Under the pieces are notes generated by a model. The model made no database searches. It saw nothing but the letters and a program-made list of their open reading frames with translations, and was not told the DNA's origin. From Mucilaginibacter kameinonensis (GTDB lineage: Bacteria > Bacteroidota > Bacteroidia > Sphingobacteriales > Sphingobacteriaceae), in the NCBI RefSeq assembly GCF_003675385.1, contig NZ_RCWZ01000001.1, positions 1-64,000 on the forward strand: DNA of 64,000 bases, given 5' to 3'. Positions 1 to 7,895 of the stretch are shown piece after piece (within the stretch, counting starts at the first letter, position 1; each line of letters opens with the position of its first letter). Both the position numbers and the translations under genes were made by a program.

Positions 1-300
1 CCCTATTATTAATTAATAGAATCTGTATTATTATATCTTTATACAGTTCGCTTGCTTTTTTTGTAACTCTTCAGCTTGTATTGGCCTTAGCCTTTACGCG
101 CCTCCCGTTACGCTACATGATTTCCATTTCTTAAAAGAACTTGCTCGCTTCCCTTCTCAGTTCAGCTATATAATCTTTCGGTATTAACCGTTTTGATTTG
201 TCAGTTTATCCGGCGAGAATCGCTCTCTTTCCGTTTTGATTCCGATGACCTAAAGCCCTCATCCTCTTTCTTTTAGAAGCTTTTAAACTTCCGTCCCACT
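1..300 (-). other. Probable rRNA-type leader transcribed off the left edge
   Basis: I see no protein gene here. Read on the minus strand, this is the region transcribed from the three promoters at 309-545. It contains a boxA-like GTTCTTTTAA (complement of 131-140), and a second one, TGTTCTTTAAA, lies upstream at 478-488. Strong tandem promoters, boxA-like antitermination sequences and no reading frame with coding character suggest the leader of a ribosomal RNA operon whose 16S gene would begin beyond position 1. No rRNA sequence is inside the window, so this is inference. Short open frames at 206-465 on this strand are low-complexity and lie in the promoter/leader zone. Confidence 0.4.
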
Positions 301-308
301 TGGGGCTG

Positions 309-341
309 CAAAGGTAACAACCTTTTTCTCTTTTCCAAAAC
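309..341 (-). promoter_or_regulatory. Promoter 1 of a leftward tandem array
   Basis: The minus strand carries a -7 element TACCTTTG (complement of 309-316) and a -33 TTTTG (complement of 336-340), 19 nt apart. This matches the Bacteroidetes housekeeping promoter, TTG-N19-TAnnTTTG. The first transcribed bases, GCAGCCCC, resemble the start of the other two promoters in the array. Confidence 0.6.
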
Positions 342-400
342 TTTTTTTTCTTTTTGTTTTGGCCCCGCTCAACCTCTCTTCTCTCCTCGTTTGCGGGCTG

Positions 401-431
401 CAAAGGTGTGAATTATTTTCCAGTTCCACAA
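401..431 (-). promoter_or_regulatory. Promoter 2 of the leftward array (imperfect -7)
   Basis: The -7 element on the minus strand is CACCTTTG (complement of 401-408), one mismatch from TAnnTTTG. A TTTTG -33 element is the complement of 429-433, with about 20 nt between them. The sequence just downstream repeats that of promoter 3 exactly over 24 nt, so this looks like a duplicated, weakened copy. Confidence 0.45.
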
Positions 432-514
432 AAGATTTTAACAATCTTTTTTCTCCCTTCCTCATTCACTTTCAACCTTTAAAGAACAAACCCCGCTTCC
501 TCGTTTGCGGGCTG

Positions 515-545
515 CAAAGGTAGTCACTTTTTACCCACCTCCAAA
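515..545 (-). promoter_or_regulatory. Promoter 3 of the leftward array
   Basis: The minus strand shows a -7 TACCTTTG (complement of 515-522) and a -33 TTTG (complement of 542-545), 19 nt apart, the same geometry as promoter 1. A boxA-like TGTTCTTTAAA follows about 30 nt downstream (complement of 478-488), as in leaders of stable RNA operons. Confidence 0.6.
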
Positions 546-740
546 TTATTTCTGAGCATTCGCCCTGCACTTTATTTAACTCCCTATTCCTCAACGAGAA
601 AAAGTTAGAACAATAGTTAAAAACATCGACATTACATTCCCAATTGCTTACTCCAACACTACATTATCCTTGTTTAACATATATATACTATATGTTTTGA
701 GCAACCGGATATAGTTACTAACGAATGTACATTACTGACT

Positions 741-860
741 ACTGCGGCCGCGTTAGGGATAGCAGCGTAAAGCCCACAGCGCGCATTGGCCTCGGGCGCC
801 GGCAAAGCGAGGACTTGCAGCGGATAGCCCGTCCGTCAACTGACGGGAACGCCCTCATTC
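741..860. repeat. GC-rich intergenic repeat block with hairpin
   Basis: A sharply delimited GC-rich island lies in AT-rich surroundings. It begins with a NotI-like GCGGCCGC and ends with a short hairpin at 828-847 (CCCGTC paired with GACGGG). From memory, this kind of wording (a 'TTAGGGATAGCAGCG' opening followed by 'GGACTTGCAGCGGATAGCCCG') recurs between genes in Bacteroidetes genomes. There is only one copy in this window, so the repeat call rests on recall rather than on a second copy seen here. Confidence 0.4.
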
Positions 861-1300
861 GGTTGACAGTTGTGAGCAGGCAGTTAGCAGTTAGAAAAAC
901 CGGAAACTATATATTTAACTTCTACCCCTTTTGTCTGAACCTTGATTTATAGATTTCCCAGAGGTAAAGATTTCTTTTATAGAGATGGATGAACTATGGC
1001 TATTCTCTCAACTATTGTCAAGTAATTTAATCTTGACCACACTTACCTTCTTTACCCGAATCCATACCTTATATAATAGCATTGTCTCGAGATACAGAAT
1101 CTTCTTAATTGACGTTAATAAATCTATACTAAGATGAGTGTTTGTGCATCCCACTTTTACAACACACAAAATCAAGCTTAATTGATGTTAATTTTAAAAC
1201 TCAAACGTTAAAAACCGCCAATAGTTAAAAGATGTTAAATACATAATGTATATAAGCCCCGAGCCAATGCCTCGTTATATATTAGCGGCTAAATAAATAA

Positions 1301-1331
1301 TTGACTGATTTATATTAAAAATCTATCTTTG
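1301..1331 (+). promoter_or_regulatory. bamD promoter, nearly leaderless
   Basis: TTG at 1301-1303 and TATCTTTG at 1324-1331, 20 nt apart, fit the Bacteroidetes -33/-7 pattern. The ATG of bamD is at 1336, only 4 nt after the -7 element, so transcription should start at or within a base or two of the start codon. Confidence 0.6.
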
Positions 1332-1335
1332 CAGA

Positions 1336-2262
1336 ATGTTTAAAAAGCAACTAACGTTATTAGCCAGTGTTTTAGCTATCGTAATTATTACGCTTGGCAG
1401 TTGTAAAAGCAAATACGAAAAGTTAAAAGCCAGTAACGACTACGCCAAAAAATACCAGGAGGCTATTAAGTACTATAATAAAAAGGACTATAACAAAGCT
1501 TTAGGACTATTTGAGGTACTGGTTGAACGTTACCGCGGCCGTGAAGGTGCTGAGGATCTTTTTTACTATTACGCGTTTACGTACTACAAACAAAAAGACT
1601 ATACATCGGCCAGGTATCACTTTAAAACATTCGCGGATACCTATCCTTCAAGCCCAAGGGCTGAGGAGTGCCGCTTCTTTTCGGCTTATTGCTACTATCT
1701 TGATTCGCCGATTTATTCACTTGACCAGGATAATACGTTAAAAGCAATTGACGCTTTACAGTTGTTCATTAACCTTTATCCAAAAAGCGATCGTGTGGCT
1801 GAGGCCAGCAAGCTGATCCAGAATCTGCGCGACAAATTGGAAACTAAAGCTTATGCCAACGCCAAACTTTATTTAACTATCAGCGATTATCAATCGGCAG
1901 TGATTGCGTTCAACAACGCGCTGCGCGATTACCCTGATACCAAATACGGCGAGGAAATGGAATACCTTATTGTTAAAGCACAATATCAATATGCTTACCA
2001 TAGCTTTGAAACCAAGCAGGAAGAGCGTTTTAACCAGGCAATAGCCTACGCCGACCAGTTTTCTGAAAAATATCCGAACAGCAAATACTTGCACGAAACA
2101 CAGGTTTATGTAAAAGATAGCCAGCAAGGCATTAAACAAGCCCAACGTCTTATTGCCGAAGCTACTACCAACTCAAAGCTTGCTAAAAAGCTTGCTAAAA
2201 AAGATACTGTAACAACAACAGCGCCGTCTGAGAAAAATCAGCCGCAAAAAATACCATATTAA
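1336..2262 (+). CDS. bamD: Outer membrane assembly lipoprotein BamD
   Basis: The 308-residue product is a periplasm-facing lipoprotein of the outer-membrane protein assembly (BAM) complex. A lipoprotein signal ends in L-G-S-C with the lipidated Cys at residue 23. It is followed by repeated TPR-like helix pairs rich in aromatic and Ala positions (for example KYYNKKDYNKALGLFEVL near residue 45 and a similar unit about 40 residues later), ending in a Lys/Thr-rich tail. Length and repeat layout fit the BamD/YfiO family. The gene heads the conserved group bamD - omega-like subunit - coaBC - DUF4835 and has a strong -7 element directly before its ATG. Repeats give the family confidently; its role in this organism is inferred from the family. 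Confidence 0.88.
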   Translation: MFKKQLTLLASVLAIVIITLGSCKSKYEKLKASNDYAKKYQEAIKYYNKKDYNKALGLFEVLVERYRGREGAEDLFYYYAFTYYKQKDYTSARYHFKTFADTYPSSPRAEECRFFSAYCYYLDSPIYSLDQDNTLKAIDALQLFINLYPKSDRVAEASKLIQNLRDKLETKAYANAKLYLTISDYQSAVIAFNNALRDYPDTKYGEEMEYLIVKAQYQYAYHSFETKQEERFNQAIAYADQFSEKYPNSKYLHETQVYVKDSQQGIKQAQRLIAEATTNSKLAKKLAKKDTVTTTAPSEKNQPQKIPY

Positions 2263-2292
2263 TTAAGATATATTAAAGAGTTAAATTAAGAT

Positions 2293-2625
2293 ATGACAGC
2301 TAACAACAGTAATAAACCAGCAGCAGCCAGCAGCACTGTAACCCGCGATTTACGCGAGCTGGATACCAAAACCGAGAACATCTATGAGTCGCTTGTGATT
2401 ATGTCAAAAAGGGCTAACCAGATCTCGAATAACATAAAAGAAGAGCTTCACCAGAAACTTTCTGAATTTGCGTCATCAAATGATAACCTTGAAGAAGTGT
2501 TTGAAAACCGTGAGCAAATTGAAATTTCAAAACATTACGAAAAACTTCCTAAACCATCATTGGTTGCAGTTCAGGAGTTCTTAGATGGTAAAGTTTACTA
2601 TCGTAACCCAACTAAAGAAGTTTAG
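2293..2625 (+). CDS. rpoZ: RNA polymerase omega-like (Rpb6 family) subunit
   Basis: This small soluble 110-residue protein has a disordered Ala/Ser/Asn-rich start. The core runs from about residue 18 (the RDLRELDTKTENIYESLVIM region) through a helical SKRANQISNNIKEELHQKL segment typical of omega/Rpb6, which binds and stabilises the beta-prime subunit. Bacteroidetes omega subunits look like this and sit between bamD and coaBC, as here. It starts 30 bp after bamD and is probably cotranscribed with it; a good intrinsic terminator follows at 2664-2704. The assignment depends on the core motif and the gene order. Confidence 0.8.
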   Translation: MTANNSNKPAAASSTVTRDLRELDTKTENIYESLVIMSKRANQISNNIKEELHQKLSEFASSNDNLEEVFENREQIEISKHYEKLPKPSLVAVQEFLDGKVYYRNPTKEV

Positions 2626-2663
2626 TTTCCCGGCTCCCAAACGAGAAGCAGGAAATTATTTAT

Positions 2664-2704
2664 AAAATAGAAAAAACTCCCCTATCGGGAGTTTTTTCTA
2701 TTTT
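2664..2704 (+). terminator. Intrinsic terminator after the omega-like gene
   Basis: A hairpin with stem ACTCCC/GGGAGT, extended by an A-run pairing with the T-run (AAAATAGAAAAA with TTTTTTCTATTTT), closes the bamD-rpoZ transcript. The long A/T flanks could let it work in both directions. coaBC downstream must rely on read-through or on its own promoter. Confidence 0.8.
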
Positions 2705-2745
2705 AGCCTATATTTATTCTTTCGCCTGTAGGTGAACCTGAGCTT

Positions 2746-3948
2746 ATGCTTAAAGATAAAAACATTGTTTTAGGAGTTTGTGGTAGTATTGCCGCTTACA
2801 AAGCTGCATTACTGGTAAGGTTATTGGTTAAAGCTGGCGCCAACGTTAAAGTAGTGATGACTACCGATGCCACGCATTTTATCACTCCGCTTACACTTTC
2901 AACCCTTTCAAAAAATCCAACACTGGTTGAGTATTTTAAAGCCGATACCGGCGAATGGAACAACCATGTTGAACTTGGTCTTTGGGCAGATCTGCTGATC
3001 ATTGCTCCCGCTACAGCCAATACCCTTGCTAAAATGGCCAATGGGCTTTGCGATAACCTGCTTAATGCTGTATACCTGTCTGCCAAATGTCCGGTTTATT
3101 TTGCCCCGGCTATGGACCTGGATATGTGGCTGCACCCGGTTACCCGCCAAAACATAAGCAGGTTACAGTCTTTTGGTAATATCATGATCTCGCCGGGAAC
3201 CGGCGAGCTGGCCAGTGGACTTTATGGCGAAGGGCGGATGGCCGAGCCTGAAGAGATTGTTGCCTTTCTGGAAGCCGAATCAAAAAAAAAACTTCTTTTA
3301 GCCGGTCATAAAGTACTGGTAACTGCCGGACCAACGTATGAAGCCATAGACCCGGTTAGGTTTATCGGCAATCATTCATCTGGTAAAATGGGCTTCGCTA
3401 TCGCGGATGTATTGGCCTCGATGGGTGCTGACGTAACTTTGGTTACCGGTCCTACTGCACAAACAAGCAAGCAACAAAATATAAAACGAGTAAACGTTAC
3501 GTCTGCGGCGCAAATGCTTGAGGCTTGCCTCGCTGTTTATAGCGATACGAAAGCATGTATCATGAGTGCTGCCGTGGCCGATTATACCCCGGCTAATGTG
3601 GCTACTCAAAAAATCAAGAAGCAAGACGGCGACCTTACTATCGAACTGAAGAAAACCACCGATATACTAAAAACCCTGGGCGAGGCTAAACGCGAAGGGC
3701 AAACACTGGTCGGCTTTGCGTTGGAAACCAACGACGAGGAAATGAACGCAATAACCAAGCTGCAAAAGAAAAACCTTGATTTTATTGTGCTAAATTCGCT
3801 CAATGACGCGGGTGCTGGTTTTGCGGGTGATACCAATAAGATTACCATTATTGATCGAGAGCTTAAACAAACTTCTTTCGATTTAAAAAGCAAGGAGGCT
3901 GTTGCCCGCGATATTTGCGATAAAGTTGCCCAACTGATAAACGGATGA
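2746..3948 (+). CDS. coaBC: Bifunctional phosphopantothenoylcysteine decarboxylase / phosphopantothenate-cysteine ligase
   Basis: This 400-residue fusion carries out two steps of coenzyme A synthesis. The N-terminal half is the FMN-dependent decarboxylase (CoaC). It has GSIAAYKA near residue 12, an N-H-V-E-L active-site His region, the APATANTLAKMANG flavin-binding stretch and a PAMDLDMW motif, a variant of the usual PAMN. The C-terminal half is the CTP-dependent ligase (CoaB), from VTAGPTYEAIDPVR near residue 192 through NHSSGKMG to the KKTTDIL segment. Length is normal for the fused enzyme. Its stop overlaps the DUF4835 start by 4 nt (ATGA), indicating translational coupling. Confidence 0.93.
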   Translation: MLKDKNIVLGVCGSIAAYKAALLVRLLVKAGANVKVVMTTDATHFITPLTLSTLSKNPTLVEYFKADTGEWNNHVELGLWADLLIIAPATANTLAKMANGLCDNLLNAVYLSAKCPVYFAPAMDLDMWLHPVTRQNISRLQSFGNIMISPGTGELASGLYGEGRMAEPEEIVAFLEAESKKKLLLAGHKVLVTAGPTYEAIDPVRFIGNHSSGKMGFAIADVLASMGADVTLVTGPTAQTSKQQNIKRVNVTSAAQMLEACLAVYSDTKACIMSAAVADYTPANVATQKIKKQDGDLTIELKKTTDILKTLGEAKREGQTLVGFALETNDEEMNAITKLQKKNLDFIVLNSLNDAGAGFAGDTNKITIIDRELKQTSFDLKSKEAVARDICDKVAQLING

Positions 3949-4838
3949 AAAAACTGCTGCTTTACACGGTGCTGATGTTCCTTTGTTGCCAGGCTATTGC
4001 CCAGGACCTGAATGCCCGTGTACAGGTATTATCGCCCAAGATCCAGGTTGCCAATAAACGTGTTTTCCAAACCCTGGAAACCGCCATGAAAGATTTTCTG
4101 AATGGCCGCAAGTGGAGCGCCGACCCGATCTTGCCACAGGAAAGAATAGATTGTAATTTTGTGCTGAACATTACCAACTGGGATGGCAGCAGCAATTTTA
4201 CAGGAGAGTTGCAGGTACAATCATCAAGGCCTGTGTATGGTTCATCCTATACCTCTACCCTATTAAACCTCAATGATAAAGATATCAGCTTTAGTTATAC
4301 CGAAGGCCAGACGATTGATTATACCGATCAAAACTTTCAGGGTAATTTGAGTTCCATCATGGCTTTTTATGCCAACATTATTATTGGAGTTGATTACGAT
4401 ACGTTTTCGAAATTTGGCGGCACACCTTATTTTTTGGCAGCTCAAACCATTGTAACCAATGCGCAAACATCGTCATACAGCGGTTGGAAAGCGTTTGACG
4501 GAAACGTGAACCGTTACTGGTTATCCGAAAACCTGAACAATAAAATATATAACCCGCTACGCAGCTTCCTATATGATTATCACCGAAACGGCCTCGATAT
4601 CATGTCTGACAATGTAAACAAAGGTCGAAAAGCTATTGACGGCCTGCTACCCCTGCTGCAACAGATAGACCGCCAGCGCGTGGGCGCAATGCTGCCGCTT
4701 ATATTTTATACCGCAAAAAGTGATGAGCTGGTTTCTATTTACAGCAAGGCTGATAATCAGGAGCGCCTAACCGCCATGAACCTGTTTTTACAACTTGACC
4801 CGGCTAACGGAAATAAATATCAAACTTTGCAGAAGTAA
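3945..4838 (+). CDS. DUF4835 family secreted protein
   Basis: The 297-residue exported protein has a clear signal peptide (MKKLLLYTVLMFLCC.. cleaved near AIAQ). The mature part begins with a short domain on 'core protein' style motifs (NARVQVLSPKIQVANKRVFQTLE) and continues with aromatic and Asn-rich strands typical of DUF4835. Proteins of this family are found after coaBC in Bacteroidetes; their function is not known to me. The 4-nt overlap with coaBC points to one operon. In many relatives recN comes next, but here the gene is followed by an inverted-repeat element and convergent genes on the other strand. Confidence 0.75.
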   Translation: MKKLLLYTVLMFLCCQAIAQDLNARVQVLSPKIQVANKRVFQTLETAMKDFLNGRKWSADPILPQERIDCNFVLNITNWDGSSNFTGELQVQSSRPVYGSSYTSTLLNLNDKDISFSYTEGQTIDYTDQNFQGNLSSIMAFYANIIIGVDYDTFSKFGGTPYFLAAQTIVTNAQTSSYSGWKAFDGNVNRYWLSENLNNKIYNPLRSFLYDYHRNGLDIMSDNVNKGRKAIDGLLPLLQQIDRQRVGAMLPLIFYTAKSDELVSIYSKADNQERLTAMNLFLQLDPANGNKYQTLQK

Positions 4839-4943
4839 TCACCATTTTAAGCCAGTAGTCGAAGGTTTTGAGTCTTTAGTCAGGTTTTGTTCTTTTTACT
4901 TGGAAGCGTTTAAAAACGGTTAATAAAACTGCTATATCGTGCG

Positions 4944-5038
4944 CGTCATTGCGAGGTACGAAGCAATCCCCTACTTTACAGGGTAGACTTTCATAGCCCC
5001 CCTGCCTATTGGGGATTGCTTCGTACCTCGCAATGACG
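4944..5038. repeat. 95-bp inverted-repeat element (GTCATTGCGAG family)
   Basis: The two 28-bp arms (4944-4971 and 5011-5038) are perfectly complementary and start with CGTCATTGCGAGGTACGAAG. A 39-bp centre separates them. The arm is shared with the element at 52509-52602 (26 nt identical in the left arm), and the end GTCATTGCGAG is also shared with 49366-49457. It lies between two convergently transcribed genes. It looks like a small non-coding palindromic or MITE-like dispersed repeat. Confidence 0.85.
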
Positions 5039-5103
5039 GCTTCTATATATTTTTGAACAGCTTCTTAGAACTCAGAACTTTAGACTCAAGACTATAGTCG
5101 ACC

Positions 5104-6771
5104 CTACCTGATCCTTATCAGATAAAACTGATCTAAAGTAGCGGCCCTCTTCTTTTTGATGATAAAAGGCAGGCTCAGGTTTTCATGAGGAAAATCCTGA
5201 AAAGATTTAACAACACTATAGTCAATTCCTTTGCCCTTCAATTCTGCTACCGCTTTTTCATCGGCTACTATAATCCGGTTTTTTAGGCTATCGGTTTTTA
5301 AGATGGCATCAACGTTAGTATAAGTCGCCTCGCCTTTGTAGTAAAAATCGAACGTATTGGATAAAACCGCCGCGCTTACCTTTTGCTGCGGATAGTTTTG
5401 ATTGAGATATTCGGCAGCCGAAAGGTCTCCACGGTAAGCGACTATTGTTGGATAAGCAACAGTAATCAGGTAAGCATTTACCAGGATTGACACAGCGCAG
5501 GTAAATAAAAATACAGGTTGATAAACTGTTGTTGGCCTTCTGTAAATGTAGATAGCGAATCCTGCAAATCCTGCTATTAACAAAACAAACACCAGCCAGC
5601 ATTCGGGTGCGAAAACGAAGTTAAGCGCGATAACAGCTATCAGCAAAAGCGCCGTAATAAGGTATTGCGAAATTTTAAAAAACTTTAACTCGGCACCAAC
5701 TTTTAACGACCTGATTAAAACCGCGGTAATAATTGCAAAAAACGGGAACAAGATGTTGGTATAAAACGGCAATTGAAATTTAGAGGCCGAGAAAATCAGC
5801 AACATCAATACCCCGCCTGAAATGCACAAGTATTCGGGTTGAGCTATTCGTTTAACCATTTTCCTGATGGTTGCATAAAGCGCATAAAACAGGAGAACAG
5901 CCCATGGCGCAAAAGCCCAAAGCAGGGTGTGCACAAAAAATAGTTTATCGCCATGGGTGTTGGTGATGTAACCGTTATTGTTGAAACGCCCGAACTGACT
6001 ATCCCATAAAAACCAATGGATGCCGGAAATTCCTGTGCGACCAAAAACAATTTTCTCCGGGTGTAGATCAAACTGGGTATATACCGAATAGATTTCGGGT
6101 AGGGTAAATATCACAACCAGGATAAACGAGAGCAGCCATTTCCAATGGAAAACGCCCTTGATATTTCCTTTAAACAGATAATCGCCAATAACAGATGCTC
6201 CTATCGGGATAAGCAGGTAAATGCCTTTAGTCATCACCGCGCATCCTGTAAATATGGATGCCAGTAGTATATCCGCTATGCTGAATTTCTCTTTTACTTT
6301 ATAAAAATGATAAACAGCGCCCGTGAGCAAGCCCATAATATAAGGCTCGGCACGTACATCGGTGTTCGACATTACGCTGTGCTGGGCAGTAAGTAATATC
6401 AGTATAGCGATAATAGCTGTTTCATCGCCATAAAACTTTTTGGCCAGCTTATAGGTGTAAACCACCGCCATAAAAAAGAACAACAATGCAGGCAGCTTAT
6501 AAGCAATGGTATTTACGCCGAAGATTTTGAAGCTGACAGCGATAACCCAGAAAGGAAAATGGGGTTTATCGAGCCAGTCGCTCCCGTGATACATCAAATC
6601 AGTGAAATTATTACTGTGCGCCATGCTCCTGGCAAGGGCCGAATATAGAGCCCCGTCATCAGTAAAGAATTTGATGCCGATACCTGCAATATTAAGCACG
6701 ATGGCTAATAGCAGCACTATAAAATAAGGCCGTTTTTGCGATGAAAAAATTGAAGCTGCTGAACTATCCAC
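5104..6771 (-). CDS. Membrane glycosyltransferase, ArnT/PMT (GT39/GT83-like)
   Basis: This 555-residue integral membrane protein has about a dozen hydrophobic segments. The first ends in a loop with an acidic pair (TDDGALYSALARSM near residue 40), followed by a DWLDKPHFPFW loop. That is the signature of lipid-phosphate-sugar-dependent glycosyltransferases such as ArnT. It probably moves a sugar from a polyprenyl-phosphate donor to a periplasmic acceptor; which one cannot be told. The start is GTG at 6771: an in-frame stop lies just upstream, no nearby ATG preserves the first membrane helix, and a -7 element TATTTTTG (complement of 6788-6795) sits before it. A GT4 gene lies 32 nt upstream. Confidence 0.8.
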   Translation of the reverse strand: MDSSAASIFSSQKRPYFIVLLLAIVLNIAGIGIKFFTDDGALYSALARSMAHSNNFTDLMYHGSDWLDKPHFPFWVIAVSFKIFGVNTIAYKLPALLFFFMAVVYTYKLAKKFYGDETAIIAILILLTAQHSVMSNTDVRAEPYIMGLLTGAVYHFYKVKEKFSIADILLASIFTGCAVMTKGIYLLIPIGASVIGDYLFKGNIKGVFHWKWLLSFILVVIFTLPEIYSVYTQFDLHPEKIVFGRTGISGIHWFLWDSQFGRFNNNGYITNTHGDKLFFVHTLLWAFAPWAVLLFYALYATIRKMVKRIAQPEYLCISGGVLMLLIFSASKFQLPFYTNILFPFFAIITAVLIRSLKVGAELKFFKISQYLITALLLIAVIALNFVFAPECWLVFVLLIAGFAGFAIYIYRRPTTVYQPVFLFTCAVSILVNAYLITVAYPTIVAYRGDLSAAEYLNQNYPQQKVSAAVLSNTFDFYYKGEATYTNVDAILKTDSLKNRIIVADEKAVAELKGKGIDYSVVKSFQDFPHENLSLPFIIKKKRAATLDQFYLIRIR

Positions 6772-6803
6772 TAAAAATATTTATGCCCAAAAATAGTTGA
6801 ATT

Positions 6804-7784
6804 TTAATTATTCCATGGCAGGTATTTGGGTTGGTTTTGGCTGATAAGCGCCGGCCGAGCTTTATTTAGCGGTAGTCCATTCAATACCTGTTCGTATAAA
6901 GCTAAATATACTGTGGCCATTTTACCGATATTGAAATTATCGGCCGCGTATTGGTGGCAATATTGTTTATTAAAACTTTCAACGTTTTTAAGTCCGGCGG
7001 CCAATTCAGCTTTACTTGCCGATAGCATGCCAACTTCAGCAGGTACGAGCTCTGGCAGCGAGCCGTAGGGCGTGCCGAAAACCGGGCAGCCAAAATAAAG
7101 ACTTTCAACAACAGCTATCCCAAACGGCTCATGCCACAGTACCGGAAAAAGCAATGCCTTTGAGCTATTCATCACTACCGACTTTGCTTCATCACCAACC
7201 ATCCCCTTGAAACGAACGTTTAGATTAGGTGTAAAGCGCAAACCCATTTTTAGGTTGAGGCGGGAGCCACCAAGTACTATTAGCTTGTTTCCGCTCATGG
7301 TGGCAACATCAATAGCCCCTTTCACGTTTTTTACCCGCCAGGCGGCTTTAGCTAAAAAGTGTGTATGTGTCCGTTTATGATCAAGATCGGGCTTTTGATA
7401 ATCGGCGGTATCTATAGCGTTATGTATAAACACCGTTGAGCCATGACGTTCCGCATGATTAGCTGATACAAACACCGAATTAATATCTAACTGAACACCT
7501 CCCGGGTTATTATGCACCGTAACAATGTATGGCTTCTTTGTAAAACCACTCACCTGGAACTGAAAGTGCACCACATCAATATCATCAGGCACCTGCTGGT
7601 TGATATCAACAGCCGGATCATAGATCAACACTTTGGCGAATGGGCATGATGATCCCGCACCTACCAAGTACGTAATATTATGCCCCAACCGGTTCAACTC
7701 CCGGCCAAGCCACCAGATAATACGCTCGGTACCGCCATATTTAGTTGCCGGAATTTGAGTGTTGTTTACGATGAGGATATTCAT
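6804..7784 (-). CDS. Glycosyltransferase family 4 (group 1)
   Basis: This cytosolic retaining glycosyltransferase has 326 residues from the chosen start. The N-terminal domain opens with a MNILIVNNTQIP strand and the glycine motif KYGGTERIIWWLGREL. The C-terminal domain has the family's nucleotide-sugar motif HEPFGIAVVESLYFGCPV, with its two Glu residues eight apart, followed by GTPYGSLPELV. I chose ATG at 7784 rather than the TTG at 7799, because a -7 promoter element overlaps the TTG. The gene lies just upstream of the ArnT-like gene on the same strand, suggesting a shared glycan job. Confidence 0.85.
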   Translation of the reverse strand: MNILIVNNTQIPATKYGGTERIIWWLGRELNRLGHNITYLVGAGSSCPFAKVLIYDPAVDINQQVPDDIDVVHFQFQVSGFTKKPYIVTVHNNPGGVQLDINSVFVSANHAERHGSTVFIHNAIDTADYQKPDLDHKRTHTHFLAKAAWRVKNVKGAIDVATMSGNKLIVLGGSRLNLKMGLRFTPNLNVRFKGMVGDEAKSVVMNSSKALLFPVLWHEPFGIAVVESLYFGCPVFGTPYGSLPELVPAEVGMLSASKAELAAGLKNVESFNKQYCHQYAADNFNIGKMATVYLALYEQVLNGLPLNKARPALISQNQPKYLPWNN

Positions 7785-7796
7785 AGATGTTTGGGG

Positions 7797-7804
7797 CAAA
7801 GGTA
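7797..7804 (-). promoter_or_regulatory. -7 element for the GT4 gene
   Basis: TACCTTTG on the minus strand, 12 nt before the ATG at 7784, gives a leader of only a few bases. No -33 TTG is visible at the standard 19-20 nt. The element overlaps the alternative TTG start at 7799 and so decides the start codon. Confidence 0.5.
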
Positions 7805-7895
7805 ATAATCTGCTTATTCTATTTCAGCGTTTAACAAAATGCATTAATAGTTTTAACAGATTAGTATATTCACTCTAAAATCCATTCCTGTCACA

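Larger units (their letters stand above)
546..1335. other. Gene-poor region between the leftward promoters and bamD
   Basis: This stretch of about 790 bp has no convincing coding sequence. It is mostly AT-rich, apart from a GC-rich block at about 741-860 listed as a repeat, and ends with the bamD promoter at 1301-1331. I see no tRNA, no recombinase site and no further hairpin with a T-run. The 75-codon open frame at 725-952 runs through the GC-rich repeat and has neither family resemblance nor a ribosome binding site. Confidence 0.5.

Noticed and set aside
206..465. Two short minus-strand frames in the left-edge promoter region
   Set aside because: They overlap each other and the promoters, and consist of Lys/Arg/Glu-rich low-complexity sequence; the region reads better as promoter and leader.
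725..952. A 75-codon open frame on the plus strand
   Set aside because: It crosses the GC-rich repeat, has no motif or ribosome site, and its residue composition is not that of a folded protein.
4944..5038. A CRISPR repeat or an insertion-sequence end
   Set aside because: The inverted arms are not spaced direct repeats, and no transposase gene is in the window; it is a small palindromic element.
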